From: Tretioscincus oriximinensis
Taxonomy: Eukaryota > Chordata > Lepidosauria > Squamata > Gymnophthalmidae
NCBI GenBank assembly: GCA_022410635.1
Contig: JAJVDF010000001.1
Span: forward strand, 10,459,700-10,523,699
Reading direction: 5' to 3'
DNA length: 64,000 nt
Shown: positions 25,371 to 38,075 of the stretch, piece after piece
Position numbering within the stretch: the stretch's first letter is position 1
How the letters are laid out: each line of letters starts with the position of its first letter
Position numbers and translations under genes: made by a program
The notes under the pieces: generated by a model
Databases searched by the model: none
What the model saw: the letters and a program-made list of their open reading frames with translations, nothing else
Told to the model about the DNA's origin: nothing

Positions 25371-26689
25371 GGAGTGGGGAGGAGAGCAACTTCCCAGTTC
25401 ATCNAATTGTCGAAAGTACCTAAAACAGAGTGAAAAACACAACCTGTCTGGAATGTTTTAATGGCTTGCTTAATCTAAACAGATTGTTAAACTGCAATTT
25501 TTAACACTGGAACGAAAACTGCAATACATATTAAAAGAAAAGAAAAACACTGGACAAATGGATTATAATGCAGTGATATCAATATAAGTAAAGAGAAAAA
25601 CTAGAAAATTGACTCCCAATTAAAATATTTTGTATCAGCAGCCAGGGGCTTCAAATCGCTGAAACAGCTGGTGGGAAAGGATTGTTTAAATATTTTGTAA
25701 TTTGTAAGTACTGTTCGCAAATGAAAAATAAGAGTGGTCTTCAACTAAAGAATAAAGCAAGGGTGAAGCAGTCTTGGACATTTAAAAAGAACCCTTACAA
25801 TTATAATGTTGCACTTCAGACACCCAACAATTCAAAGCAACTTAAGAAGTAAACTTGTTATGTATGTTAGTATTCCTGAACTGCATGAAAGTTGCTTTTG
25901 ATTTTCTACATGAAAATCACTATAACTCAGCGGTAGAACAAAATGCATGGAAAGCGTGGGGCTACTTGTTTCCTATCTCAAAAAAGCAATATCAAACCAC
26001 TTCTATTGTTTGGCTTAGAAAACTGCATGGTGGTACCTATGCAGGCAATCAGGGGTTTCCATGACTTGGTGCTACAAAAGAGCAACAGCAAAACATGCCT
26101 AGAACCCCCCCCCCTTTAAAGAACCACAAATTTTAAGCATTTTATTAACATTATTATTCCACTTTAACTACAGAGCACTGATTCAGTGCTGAATTTCTAA
26201 ATGCAATGAGTTTGGAAGATGGATTTAAAAGTATTGTTTAAGGCATGAATGGTAGAAATGGGCATATAAGCCAGTCAACAAATACTTAGTTTTAAAGATC
26301 AACGAGAAGGCTAAATTCTCAAGGCAGGTAGCAACAATAAAAATAAAGTGCAAAATAGTCATATTTAGCTAGATCGAACATATTCTTATCCCTCAGGCTA
26401 GAGGGAAAGGAAAGTCAGAAATCTGGAGCAGTAGGGGAGGGAGAGGGAGACAGGGAGAAATAAAGAGCATCTATTATGAAGTGCCTCATTCTTTGAAAAG
26501 AGTCTATGGGATGATTTGGCACCAAAACCATTTCCAAACAACTCCGTCATTTTGACACAAAAAGATACAGGAGACTGTTTAGACTGTTAATAAAAGAGAG
26601 ACCTTTAAAAACCATGCCATGCTATTCAACTGTGGAAGGCAGTAGTCAAGAAAACAATTCCTTGTAGATGAAAGACGCCAGCATGTGCC

Positions 26690-26766
26690 CTTATGTGGGA
26701 ATCCTATACCTCAAGGGAGAAGAAAGGAGGAGGGAAAGGTGGGGAAGGAGGGGAGGGAACAAGGGA
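26690..26766 (+). repeat. Polypurine tract
   Basis: Nearly all A and G (AGAAAGGAGGAGGGAAAGGT and similar), low complexity. It opens a spurious short frame. Confidence 0.75.
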
Positions 26767-28574
26767 TATGTACTCAACAGCTTCAAATCACTCTAAAGGG
26801 TCAATCTTTCTTTCCTATATTTCACCTTAAGTGGGAGACTGGCATTAGTTCCAGCCATTCAGCTGGCTGACATCTGCTCTTTTCTACCCACGTGTAGCAT
26901 TACAGCCCGCATTTCTGCAAACTCTTTATAATGAACTGGCACTGGGATTGTTCAAGGATAAAAGAAAGCCACTTCAATTTTAATACCTATTATTAAGGAA
27001 GTTAAAACGCTGAAAGAAGGAAACATATGAATAAGGGTGCCAAAATAATTTCAATCCCCATTTTAAGAAGCAAGGTGAGACAACCATCAAAATACCTCTT
27101 ATAAAATTACAGTAATCTAAAACCAGAGATCTCTGTGCGGCAGACCAACTGCAGGACTTCAAGATTGGCACACCTCCCCTTTATGTTTCTAGTTTGGTCC
27201 ATTAATGGCTGAAAACCTCATGTATTATATAATACAATAACACCAAAACTATGCTGTTTATTGAAATAATAAGAATTTGCCTGGTGAAAAATTACAATCC
27301 AAATATGATACTCTTTAGCTTTTTTAAAAAAAGGATGTAAAAAGTCAGATTGACAAGCAAGGCACTAATTAGCTAACATGCAAAACATTGGGTTGGTTTC
27401 ATGAAATCATGTTTATCAGGCCAAAAGAGAGATAATACCAAAGGTAAACTCCACTTTGCCAGAATCAAATCAAATTTTGATTTGATTTCCAAATGAGCTG
27501 CAAAATTAACTGTAAAATTGTTAGTCCAATAGATTGTCAAAAGGCCAGTTTTTAACATCCTCATAACAGATGTATTTTTCCCTTGTCACACATAAAGTAT
27601 TAGATTTATATCGCCCTCTTAATGAAGAGGTTACACTGATTAAATGCAGAAAAAAGAAAGAAGGGGAAAAATAGCTGAAATTGTCTCTGGCACAAAGCAC
27701 CGTTTAAAACTAACTAAACAGAGGACTACAATATATTTCCTTTGCAGTCAATGAAATTCCCTTTGCAGAAAGAATGTTTCATTTTCAAAGATAGTAAAAG
27801 CAACCTGATGTGATACAAGGTTCAGGCTAAGATCTGCATATACATTTTAATCCTTTTATACCACTTTGCTGTCAAACGTGTCTCCAAAATATTTGTATCT
27901 ATAATAAGAAAAAGATATGAGATGATTGAGTATGAGATAGAGAGATAATGTCTTGAAAACAGCTAAGTTAAACTTGGCTAGACTTCAGGAGGAAATGGAA
28001 GACTGAGTAGAGTGGTTGAATGACCGATATCAGAAAACAAAATATCAGGATTGTTTCTAGGATCATTTGTTCCTAGGATTTCTAGGCCCTTCTTGATAAT
28101 GTTAGAGAGGCAACATGAGATTCTGAAATGAGAGGAAAGTATTACTGGTCCACAAATGTTGTTTAGAGTAAGCTATCTGTAATTGCTAGACAAAAAGACA
28201 TTAGGATGGTTTTAGTAGGCCCAACTAGAAACGAACACTCTAGGAGCAGAGAGTCTTCATTTCAAGGTTACCGGATAACCAATTATGCTAACATCAGCTA
28301 TGTTTGAGGGGTTCTTTTGCATACAAAAAGTCAAGAAACCCCAGAGGTATCCAATAGTGGGCTTATGATCCTTGCCTAACCAGAAGCATCTTGATAGAAC
28401 TAGGACATATAAAAAGCCAATACTAAGTGAAAACTTTTCATTAGGGATAAACATTTTTTAGCTATCTGGTAACAAGGACAGGGAAAAGTAGATACCGTAT
28501 TGGAGATCATAACAAGATATGAACTGTGAAGAAACATTAAGGGGGAAATAGCTTCTATTACGTTCAGTTCCAAA

Positions 28575-28965
28575 CACTTCAAATCATAGCACTCTTATTC
28601 TCAGTCTCCCGAAGAGGTGAGCATTCCCAGCCTCAAGCCTTCTGTATTTAATCAAAATAAAGATCTGATCATGGAAGAGATGGTGACTGCAACCAGCCTG
28701 AATGGCTTTAAGAAAGGTTTAGACAAATTCATGGAGGTCAAATGGAGTCCAAACGTATCAGGATGTCTAGATGATGCTTGGGAACATAGGAAAAATGGCC
28801 TCTAAATGCCATTTGTAGGGATCTGAAAGCAGATGAAAATTTTGCCTTCTTCTTTTGCTTGAAAATGTTCAGAGGCAATTGATGGAACACTGATTTAGAA
28901 TGCTGGATTAGATTAACTGTGGTTCAATTCAGCAGGGCTCCTCTTTCGTTCTTATGTTCTCAAAG
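28575..28965 (+). mobile_element. CR1-type LINE 3' end
   Basis: The translated segment EEMVTATSLNGFKKGLDKFM aligns to the ORF2 C-terminus of the copy at 29.9 kb (EEVVVANSLDSFKTGLDRFM). It is followed by the usual 3' UTR phrases GCAATTGATGGAACACTGA, AGAATGCTGGATTAGATTA and terminal CAGCAGGGCTCC plus TTCTTATGTTCT. It is plus strand and 5'-truncated, facing the minus-strand copy about 0.7 kb downstream. Confidence 0.85.
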
Positions 28966-29482
28966 ATACAGGCAAGGAACCGTGCAGCACTACACTATCC
29001 TTTTTTCTGGATCTGGCATAGTGTTTGTTCACAAAAACAGTTTTTTTCCCCAAATTGTGTTTCAAACAGAAGGTGAGAAAATCTTGTTGAAATCCAATAT
29101 GCCTGTTCCAAATCTTAATAAGGAGCATTTTACAGGTGTTACTTGCATCGTGAGGCTCAAAACTGATGCAAACTGACTATTGGCGATTATAGATTTACCA
29201 CTAGCGTTTAATGGAAAGCCAAAAAAGAATTATCTCCATACTTAAACGCATGGTACAAAAGCCCAGTTTCCCCTATCATTTTCTCCAATAGCTGGATGAA
29301 AAATGACTACTGATTCCTTATTACTATATCCCTTGGATTATTATTGTTTTATAGAATATGATACTTGTCAACCAGTGCCTGAATAGCCTTTCATCTGATC
29401 ACACATTAGTATTTTTTGAACTATCCGACTGCTAATTTTTGGACAAGGTATTGTTGTTCTTCTTGTTTTTAAAAACGCTGTG
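28966..29482. other. Unassigned sequence
   Basis: No gene or recognised repeat was found between the CR1 end and the next R1 copy. Confidence 0.45.
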
Positions 29483-29590
29483 CTAGACTGTATCCAGAAA
29501 ATCTAACAAGGGGATCTTAGAGACTACAAGAAAAAAGACACATCCATGAAAGCTCATGCTGCCTGCTTTTTCCTAGTTAGCTTCTAGGGT
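29483..29590 (+). repeat. Interspersed repeat R1
   Basis: Linker TGTATCCAGAAAATCTAACA, core GGGGATCTTAGAGACTACAA and AAAGCTCATGCTGCCTGC. The core has a short deletion where other copies read TGTAGCACT. Confidence 0.65.
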
Positions 29591-29860
29591 GTACAAGATC
29601 CACTTGCTATACTTTCGGAGAAAGAATTGTGCGGAAGCAGTGAGTTTGGAAATGTGCATAAGAACATAAGAAGAGTCATACTGGATAAAGCCACAGCCCA
29701 TCAAGTCCAGCATTCTGTCTCACATAGAGACCCACCAGATGCACCTGGGCAGTCCGAACAGAGGAAAGCAAAATATGCACCTGTTCTTGACTACCTGCAC
29801 ATGGTATTTCAGGAGTCCTGCCTGTTGCTCCATCCCGAAGGCAACATCCAGACATCAATA

Positions 29861-30781
29861 CTAGTATCCATTTATACCCTTGGTGTCCATAAACCTGTCT
29901 AGTCCTGTCTTGAAACTATCCAAGCTGTTAGCTACCACTACCTCTTCAGGAAGAAAATTCCACAGGCCGATGACGCTCTGGGTGAAAAAATACTTCCCTT
30001 TGTCTGTTCTCACTTTTCTACCCATCAGTTTTAAGGAGTGCCCTCTGGTCCTTGTGTTGTGTGATAGAGAAAACATTTTTTCTCTATTCACCCTGTCCAT
30101 CCCACGCATGATTTTGTACACTTCAATCAGATCACCTCTCAAACGTCGCCTTTCGAGGCTAAAGAGGCCCAGGCATTGCAGCCTGACTTCATAAGGGAGG
30201 TGCTCCAGACCCTTGATCATTTTTGTTGCCCTTCTCTGCACCTTCTCCAGTTCCAAAATATCCCTCTTGAGATGTGGTAACCAGAATTGAACACAGTATT
30301 CAAAATGTGGCCTCACCACAGATTTATAAAGAGACAAAACAACATTTGCTGACTTGTTTTCGATTCCTTTCCTAATTATANCCAACATGGAATTTGCTTT
30401 TTTTGCTGCTGCACACTGGGTTGACATTTTCATTGAAATGTCCACCAATACCCCAAGATCCTTTTCTTGCTCAGTCATAGAAAGCTTAGTTCCCATCAGG
30501 TGGTAGGAGTAGTTGGGGTTCTTTGCCGCAATGTGCATGACCTTGAAGTGCATTTGCCACTTTGATGCCCACTCACCCAATTTCAATAGATCACTCTGAA
30601 GTGCCTTACAATCATTTTCAGTTTTCACTACCCTGAACAGTTTAGTGTCTTCAGCAAACTTGGCTACTTCACTATTCACCTCGGCATCCAGATCATTTAT
30701 AAATACATTGAAAAGCAAGGGTCCCAGTACAGACCCCTGGGTACCCCACTTCTTACCTCTTTCCATCAGAGAACTGTCCAT
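29861..30781 (-). pseudogene. CR1 ORF2 reverse transcriptase, C-terminal part
   Basis: A 306-residue open stretch continuing the RT in another frame. Motif B region TQGSVLGPLLFNVFINDLD is near residue 14. Motif C reads KFAEDTKL near residue 41, where active CR1-type enzymes have two adjacent Asp (ADD), so a catalytic Asp is Glu. Next comes KWQMHFKVMHI, missing the NLSKC-type segment seen in copy A. The thumb LEKVQRRATKMIKGL and the C-terminal SLDSFKTGLDRFMDTKG are intact, with one unknown residue at the N. The first methionine is internal. A long open frame with few lesions suggests a moderately young insertion. Confidence 0.92.
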
Positions 30782-31165
30782 TTAATACTACCCTCTGTTT
30801 TCTGTCTTTTAGCCAGTTTCCAATCCAGGACAAAGTCTGTCCTCTTATACCATGAATGTGGAGCTTTTTTAGGAGCCTTTGATGAGGGACTTTATCAAAA
30901 GCCTTCTGAAAATCTAGATAGACAATATTAACTGGATCCCCTTTACCTACATGTTTGTTAACACTCTCAAATAATTTTAGCAAGTTAGTAAGGCATGATT
31001 TACCTTTGCAGAAGCCATGCTGAGTTTCATTCAGCAATGTGTGCTTCTCCATGTGTTTAGTAATTTTGTCCTTAATTATGGTTTCCAACACTTTACCTGN
31101 AACTGATGTTAAACTGATGGGTCTATAATTTCCGGGATCACCCCAGGATCCTTTTTTGAAAATTG
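30753..31165 (-). pseudogene. CR1 ORF2 reverse transcriptase, N-terminal part
   Basis: Encodes the start of the RT domain. In the minus-strand frame reading from 31,211, it shows the fingers motif DPGNYRPISLTSV (near residue 22), then TQHGFCKGKSCLTNLL (near 63), then motif A in VYLDFQKAFDKVPH (near 99) with the catalytic Asp of YLD intact, and HIHGIRGQTLSWIGNWLKDR. Residues before about 15 derive from flanking DNA, so the apparent start is not genuine. It ends in a changed frame after GQFSDG at about 30,760-30,780, where the next part overlaps. LINE reverse transcriptases copy element RNA at nicked chromosomal DNA. This relic cannot, lacking endonuclease and a continuous frame. Confidence 0.9.
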
Positions 31166-34100
31166 ATGTTATGGTAAAAGTAAAAGTGGTCATGAAATGA
31201 CTTCCTTTCAACTTTTATAATACTGTATAAATAATAAAGATATATAATTCTTTAACAGTAAAGGTTTAAAAATCAGTTGAAAATAAGCAAATCTATTGAC
31301 AAATTGGCAAACCATGGACAAGATATGGTGAGATAGGGTGCTGGCTTCTCCTATTTTCCAGAAAAATATAGTCAAGGATACAAAAAACTCATCCTATTAT
31401 TTATCACAAAAATCATCATGTAGGGCAATCAAGGTCATAGTGATGTCAAATTCAGCTCTAATTTAAGTAGGCCATCATATATATATATAGTGGGTGTAGA
31501 AGTGTCATAAAAATGTGTATGTTATAATGAAACTGAAACAATTGCAAAAAACCTACTTAAATATGTTATCATACTTTTAGATGCTAGAAACCTTTGCAAA
31601 AACTATTTTTAAAACTTTTAAATGCAGGAAACCATTGCAAAAATTACTTTAACTCTGTCCATAATGAGCCTTTCTCTGGGCTGTATCTCACTACAGAGCT
31701 TCACTACCCACGTGTATAGATCTGTGTTAGGCTTCTATTATGAGAATGAAACTCATTGGAGAGAACCTAGATTCTTTCAGATTTAACGCAATTAGTGACT
31801 TGCCACCTTTTATTGCAGATCCCTTTCCCTTGCCACCTTCCATTTCGCCAGGGTAAACTTATTTATTTTTACATAGGACCCAATCATTGACCCAATCACC
31901 TATTGAGGATTTAATCCTGCCATTCATTCATGGTTTGAAAACCTTTGCTGTCACTTTAAAATCCTGCTCTGTACTGAATGCCCCTCTTGCACTTTAGTGT
32001 TTGTTATAAAAGGGTCTTGTAGAATAGTCAAGAGCACAGAAATCAGTTTGTTTTACTGAAACTTTTGTTTGTTATAGTGCGGCATATGTTTACACTACCC
32101 CCAAGGGTGCACTGCTGGGACTTTCTAATTAGTTTGTTACACTGAGAATTTCATTATAAAGGGGTTCTTTATAAAGACGTTTCTCCTGTATTATACCATC
32201 TGTAATGCATTAACCTAAAATTTAATGCTCTACAATGAAAAATCCTACTTTTATCATTACAGATGCATCAATTTAAGATTACATACATCAAGAAGAAGAT
32301 AAACTACATGAATACATAAAAACTATGATCAAGTGAAAAGATTTCTCAAATACATGAACTTATTAAGGTAGAGAGAAAAAAAGGTTAAGTGAAAGAGGAC
32401 TTGCTTTGGGGATGAGAGATTTTGTAGTCACCAATGGTCTGAAAATTCCAGTGACAATGGAAGATATATAATTTAAAAGTGACCACTACTCCTGTTCATT
32501 GGTTGATATGTGTGATGATTAGGATGACAATCTTACTAATTTCCTTTATTCTTTCCCAATGTGGGGAAGTAGAAATACATTTTTATGCAGCCTCTCTGCC
32601 TTACTTGCCTGCTAATTCTTGACAAACTTTGAGTAAGAGAACTGATGGAAAAGAATTGTTTGCTCAATTCAAATATTAAAATATAATAGGAAGGTCCAAG
32701 TACATATGAAATACTTGAAGTTTTATAAAATAAGGTGTGCATTAACCAATGGACTACTATTATGCTAGAATAGGCAAAGTATTGTTATAGACATTGGTTT
32801 ACCTCCAACTTATATTTTAAATTCTTCTTGAATAATGCAAATCATGATTTGGTATGATGTACAAATGACACCAAAATATTAATAACTATTAATTAATAAA
32901 AATTAAAAAGTAATCACTTCTAGATTTGTAGGAGAATACCACAGAAAAGAGAGTCTTTCCTATCAATGACATAAAAAGGTGGACATTGAGCATCTTTAGT
33001 CTTGAGTTGAAAATGCTGAGGGGGAATAAGGCCACTATGTTCTAATAGCTGATGTAGTTCATGTCATAGAAGAAAGAATCATGACTTGATGCCTCTCATC
33101 CTAGAATTCAGTTAAGTTATGGCAAGGGAGGTTTCAGATGAACACTGAACTAGAGATTAAACAAGAGATGGTTCTTTCAATGTGTCGACTTAATGACCCT
33201 TCCTTATGTCTACAGAATGGAACTTTTTGATACTATCTGCAACTGATTAGACATTACTCAAAATTGTCATGGAAGTCAATTACCAACTATTACAATTTTT
33301 TAAAGCTTAAATTATCAAGTTCTTGATTATGATACCAACCATCAGTATGATGAAGAGAACTGAAATACTTCTAGGTTGAAAATCCACCAGGAGTGGTTAT
33401 TAGTTCTATAGAGTCTTATTAATTCCCATCTGTCCCAGGCAAAGCCAGGTCAAATCTTCAGAACAGTATCCTCTTCCAAACTTCCAAGTGTTTCTTTCTT
33501 ACAGTTGGTAGAAACAATAAAAATATACTTAGCACATCTGTTATGCAAATACAAATGCACTAAATGTTTCTTTAAAAAAAACTTTACAAAAGCTAAAAGG
33601 TAACACCATGGGAACTGAATGAAAGTTGTAACTTTTAAGACTAGTTGGTTTTTTATGCAAGATGTCTCCCTGTGGAATGGATCCTTTTAAACTACCCATT
33701 CATCTTCCAAGTGAAGAAGCTGTGGCAATCTGGAATCCAACAAACTGTATCAGAGAAAGGTACTTGGGTGTTCTTAAAATAAACATTTCTTCCCTTTGTG
33801 TGGAAATGTCATTCTTTTCACTCCACATCTTTAGAAACAAAAGTCTTTCAAAAAGTATACAGACAACCCTGCAGAACTCCCCTTGCACGTTTGAATAACT
33901 CAAGTTAAGATATACAACGGAAATTAACCTGCAAAACTATTGCTGTAATGCAAACCATCACTGTCTACTGTCACCATTTAATTTGCATTATGGCCTCTTT
34001 AGATACAAATCCTCCATTTAAAGGAAACATTATACAGAAAGGAAAGGAAAAGGTAAGAAAAAAAGAAACTTTTGTACAGTAAATGCATTTTTCCCATGGC

Positions 34101-34449
34101 AATATTCAGTTACTTGGTTCAAATGTTATTTCAGCTTCTCCAAAGAGCTCAATGCAAATAAGGATAATCAAGTGGCTTATAAGTAACAAGATACACATTC
34201 TTACAAATAACAATAGTTGAAAATTAAGTGATACATAGGTAAAAATACAAAACGTCTAAATAAAATAACTCCACATTTGAATAGNTCCAGCCACAGAAGA
34301 ACAAATAAAAAGTAAGGACTTAAGTAGCTGTTTGTGGAAGTATTTCACCTCCAGAAATTTAGTAGGGAGTTCATAATTTATAAGCAACACTGTCATCCCA
34401 ACCTTTGGCAGAGATCTTTTATATCAAAGTTAATGGAAATGATGCCTAG
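31166..34449. other. Unassigned AT-rich sequence
   Basis: No gene or named repeat. There is a short AT dinucleotide run at about 31,471-31,489. Open frames such as 32536-32742 and 33662-33898 show no domain. Confidence 0.45.
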
Positions 34450-34618
34450 AGTCAAGCAAGATGGTTCCAGAAGCCATTTGCAAAGAAGCATGAAAAATGA
34501 AGGTTTTGCTTTCATCCTGTGTTCGAAATGCCCAGAAGCACTTATTGGCCACTCTATGACCTAAGATAATGGATTAGATTCCAGCAGTAGTATTATTCAT
34601 GTTCTAAGCTCTCCTAAT
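34450..34618 (+). mobile_element. CR1-type LINE 3' UTR fragment
   Basis: Decayed 3' UTR: GAAGCCATTTGCAAAG, then TGCCCAGAAGCACTTATTGG, GGATTAGATTCCAGCAG and the terminal TTCATGTTCTAAG. It corresponds to the 3' UTR phrases at 28,850-28,960 and 44,760-44,850. Confidence 0.65.
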
Positions 34619-37600
34619 ATATACTCTGTCTACAAAGATGAAGAAATCAACTAAATTTGCATCTATGCTAAAATTAACAACATCAACTGATGATGATGAT
34701 AAAAACCAGTAAAATAAAAAAGGCATTTATAATACTAATTGTGTATATCCTCTTTAGTGTGAGAAATTTGTGGGAACACTACACTTTATTGGGGAGGAAT
34801 TATGTCTTACAAGAGAAACATTTCCCTACTTTCTTTACATGATCAGTTCATTTCATTGACATCAGTGAATTTCTAATATATACGTGTAGCAAATTACCAG
34901 GGTAAGAAACTACAGTACGATTTCAGAATACAATTTCCTCCTTAGGTATTTTACATACCATGCAATTCAAGGAATATCAGATGCAACTTAATTTCCTGTC
35001 CTTGTGTTTGTTAAATTCCCAGCCTATAAAGTTTTTCCTTTGCATTTCCTTAGATTTAAGAAAAAGGCACAAACTGAGACTGATAACACATCCTTAAGGC
35101 TTCAGTTTATTTGAACATGTAAGAGAGTAAAGCAAAGGGATAAATGTTGTCATATAAGGAAGATCATAAACTGAACCAAATACAGCTGGGATTGATTTCA
35201 GTACATTGAGATCCAGCTGTCCTTACTGACTTGCCTCTGGCAAAAGTCTAAATTATACAATTTAGTACATAAAGAAAAATTATTCTTTAAATTGTTAAAA
35301 AATGAACACAACTGATGATGTTGATGATCACCTCCTCCTCCTCAGAACCCTTTAGGGGAAGGCAGGATATAATTTCTTAAAGAAATAGATTGCTGAAATG
35401 TTTTAAAAGATTTCAAAAAGACTAGGCATAGGGCAAGCTTTCTGCATCCTAGAAGAAAAGAAGGCCTTCTACCCATAGTGGATTTTGAACTTGTTCAATG
35501 AAGATATTTCCTATCAGAAAAAGTTTTAGTTTAATGGACAAACTGTGTAGCAATTTGTCAAATCTTAGTAAAGATTATTTCTACATTCTCATGTTGTCTT
35601 GGTTCTATTACGTGATAAGAAAAATGCCCAATCCTGGACAGAAACTTCAAGATCTATCATCTCAGGTGTGCAGAATTCGCAATCCAAACAGGTAAAAATT
35701 CTGAAAGACACTGGGTTTGTCTGCAAGAACCCAGATGTTCAATCACTTCTTCCAAAAATGCTTGAGCAAATTAAGAATTTTTCCTGCCTGTATGGCTATA
35801 CTGCTATTTCAGTTCCTAACTCCAATTCTTTTTATCCATCAGGGTCTTTACAAATGAGAAACTTGCACAGGCATGGCGTGTCAGATAATCTTGTTAGGAG
35901 GAACATTAACTTCTACCTGCATATTAAACCAATATAGAAGGGCAGCCTACTGCAGAGAGTAACCATTCACCAGCCCGGGTTCTTTTGCCCTCAGAAATAG
36001 AGGGAGATTCACAACATGGCATGGCTACAAAGAAATGTGGCGAAGCAATGAGCTGAAGCTACAAAACTGAGTCTACTCCACCCACCTTCTACGATTTCCA
36101 CATCCCATTTGCCCTTTCTATTATGCTTCCCCTCTCTATTCTTAATTGGAGGAGAGCAAAGAAGGGTTGAGATGAAGTTTAGGTCATGACATCAAAGAGT
36201 GCCCATAAAATAAACAGTTTTCAAGGAGAGCTCTAATACATTTCAAGCTGTGAAAATAATTAGTTCATTCGACGACTGCTGACAGAGAACAGTAAGGGTA
36301 AAGGGCTAAAGGGATGTGCAGAAAATGGCACTCCAGCTAAATCAGGGCAAAAACGGATTTGTACATGTGCCTCAAACCAGAATCTTATGTATCACAGGAA
36401 AGGACAAAGTACACCCAGCTGTGAACAGAACAGGGGACATAAAAACTATTCTGTTTGATCAAATATGCCAACAATTGGTTTGTAACTTTGAGCCAAAACA
36501 GTATGTTTTTTAATTTTAAAAAGTTGACGAATTTAGTAACCCACAGATCAGACCACAAGGACAGTATGCAACATACAGCTATAAAAGGCTAGTCACAACC
36601 TGAGCATAATGGAAGTAGCTATATAACCTTTGCCCAGTATTACAAGTTGGCACTTAACATCTTGGGTGGCAAAATGAAAACTGAATACAGATTGGCTAGG
36701 GCCAATATGCAAGAACCAGGAACTAGGGCGAGGTTGGGAAGCAGAAGCTTGAAAGCTTGGCTGAGGGTTGCAGATGAACGGTAAAGGATTTACAAAATGA
36801 GATAAGATAGAAAGATGAAGCATTCAAAGGAAAGAAACTGAAGTAGGCAACAAAGATATCAGGATTGAGACTGGCAATTAGGCAAGGTTTCTTCTTAAGA
36901 AAGATTGAAACAGAGTAGGACTGCCTCTGCAGAAGATTTTGCTAGGGTAGATAAGACAAAGGATTCGAATAGCATCAGGAAGTTTCTCAGGACTGTGTAG
37001 GTGAATTCAAGTACAAAATCTAGAAGTTCAAACCAGTTGTCAAAAGTCAAGCCAAAAAGTCAGTTTGTAAAAAGCACCAGACATGTCAGAGTTTGCTATA
37101 TCACAATGTGACCTTCATCCTGAAGCAGCAAGATGAAAGACAGAAAGATTTTTATAACTGGAGTGACCATGCAGTTATGAGATTTAAGGTATAGCAAGCC
37201 TCAGATGAATCTTGAACTTCTTTCTATCAGGGTTACTAGAAAGCATTCTTGTCCAAAATATTAGCTTACTTCCAGAAAAGAACAAAGTTGCTTCTTAGTT
37301 TGCCTTGGGATCATAATTTGCTCTCTGAGCTAAGTGCTGGGTTTCACTGGTATACCTTGCTATCAATTTTGCTTATTTTTAATCTATGTGGAATAACATT
37401 GATGTTTTTTCTCTAGTATAAAGATTTTGCTTCAGAAAATGATTACATTCCCTCAATGACATGTGTAGAGCATTTTGTACTAGAGAAATCTTACAGTATA
37501 AATAAGAATAAATTTCCACAAAGCATTATTCTCCTAGATTGTGGTCACACATGTCCTTTCAAATCATCTTCAGCCCTGAAGAATTGGACTAAAAATCGGG

Positions 37601-37984
37601 GGGGGGGGGCGAGGGGGGGACGGGAGGAGAGTTCCAATCCTATTCTTCAGGACTGAGCATAATTTTAAAATATGTATCGTATCGGGTTAGGGTTGAATTC
37701 CAATCCATCATATGTGTATTGGAACTCCAGAAAGTCTAAGGAAAATACCTGGAACCCTAATCAGGGACTTGAATATACATACAGAAGTTAAACTAACTTG
37801 TTTTTCTGTAATACACTGCCCAGATAATCACAGAGCCATCTTATGTATTACAAAGAAGGTTGGCAGGGACAGTAAACTGATTTACACTATATTGATCCTT
37901 TCGATGAGATTTAGATTGAAAGCAGAGATATTTCTCAAAGTAACATGGTCATTTCTTCAAGGCTTAACATATGCTGGACATTCA
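34619..37984. other. Mostly unassigned sequence
   Basis: No gene supported. About 35,320-35,385 has a tail-like GAACCCTTTAGGGGAAGGCA followed by GGATATAA, possibly a decayed SINE/LINE end. About 36,700-37,130 is purine-rich with recurrent AGTCAAGCC/AGTCAG words, family unknown. A G12 run at 37,598 is listed separately. Confidence 0.4.
37598..37630 (+). repeat. G-rich homopolymer tract
   Basis: G12, then C, GA, G7, AC, GGG, A, GG, with potential to form a G-quadruplex. It is isolated in AT-rich sequence. Confidence 0.8.
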
Positions 37985-38075
37985 TCTGTCTGAGATGGTT
38001 TAACGAATCCTGCATAGAGCAGGGGGTTGGACCCGATGACTCTGGAGGTCCCTTCCAACTCTATGATTCTATGCT
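37985..38075 (+). mobile_element. CR1 LINE 3' end
   Basis: Classical CR1 terminus: GCAGGGGGTTGGACCCGATG, ACTCTGGAGGTCCCTTCCAA and the octamer-type end ACTCTATGATTCTATG. It is much better preserved than the copy at 8,885. Only about 90 bp remain, fitting extreme 5' truncation. Confidence 0.9.

Larger units (their letters stand above)
20223..28574. other. Long repeat-poor, gene-free block
   Basis: About 8.3 kb with no recognised LINE, SINE or MITE, only a C10 run (26,105-26,114), a purine-rich stretch (26,690-26,765) and scattered AT-rich simple sequence. Open frames here (for example 23862-24068, 24648-24830, 25855-26064) are short and carry no domain. Repeat depletion can mark constrained regulatory DNA or simply chance. 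The sub-stretch 24,840-25,370 is listed as a candidate conserved element. Confidence 0.5.
29636..31165 (-). mobile_element. CR1-type LINE, longest copy (B)
   Basis: A 5'-truncated non-LTR retrotransposon of about 1.5 kb. From right to left it holds the reverse-transcriptase fingers and palm (31,165-30,640), the thumb and C-terminal domain (to 29,861), and a 3' UTR ending at the plus-strand AAGAACATAAGAAGAG near 29,660. It is collinear with copy A at 12.5 kb. Endonuclease and ORF1 are absent. The frame changes once within the RT, an in-frame deletion of about 15 bp lies near 30,543, motif C is altered, and Ns fall at 30,381 and 31,100. It is therefore a dead copy, but fairly well preserved. 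Confidence 0.93.

Noticed and set aside
29880..30194. Plus-strand open frame of 104 codons
   Set aside because: It is antisense to the CR1 ORF2 C-terminus. A matching antisense frame exists at 12,709-13,005 for the same reason.
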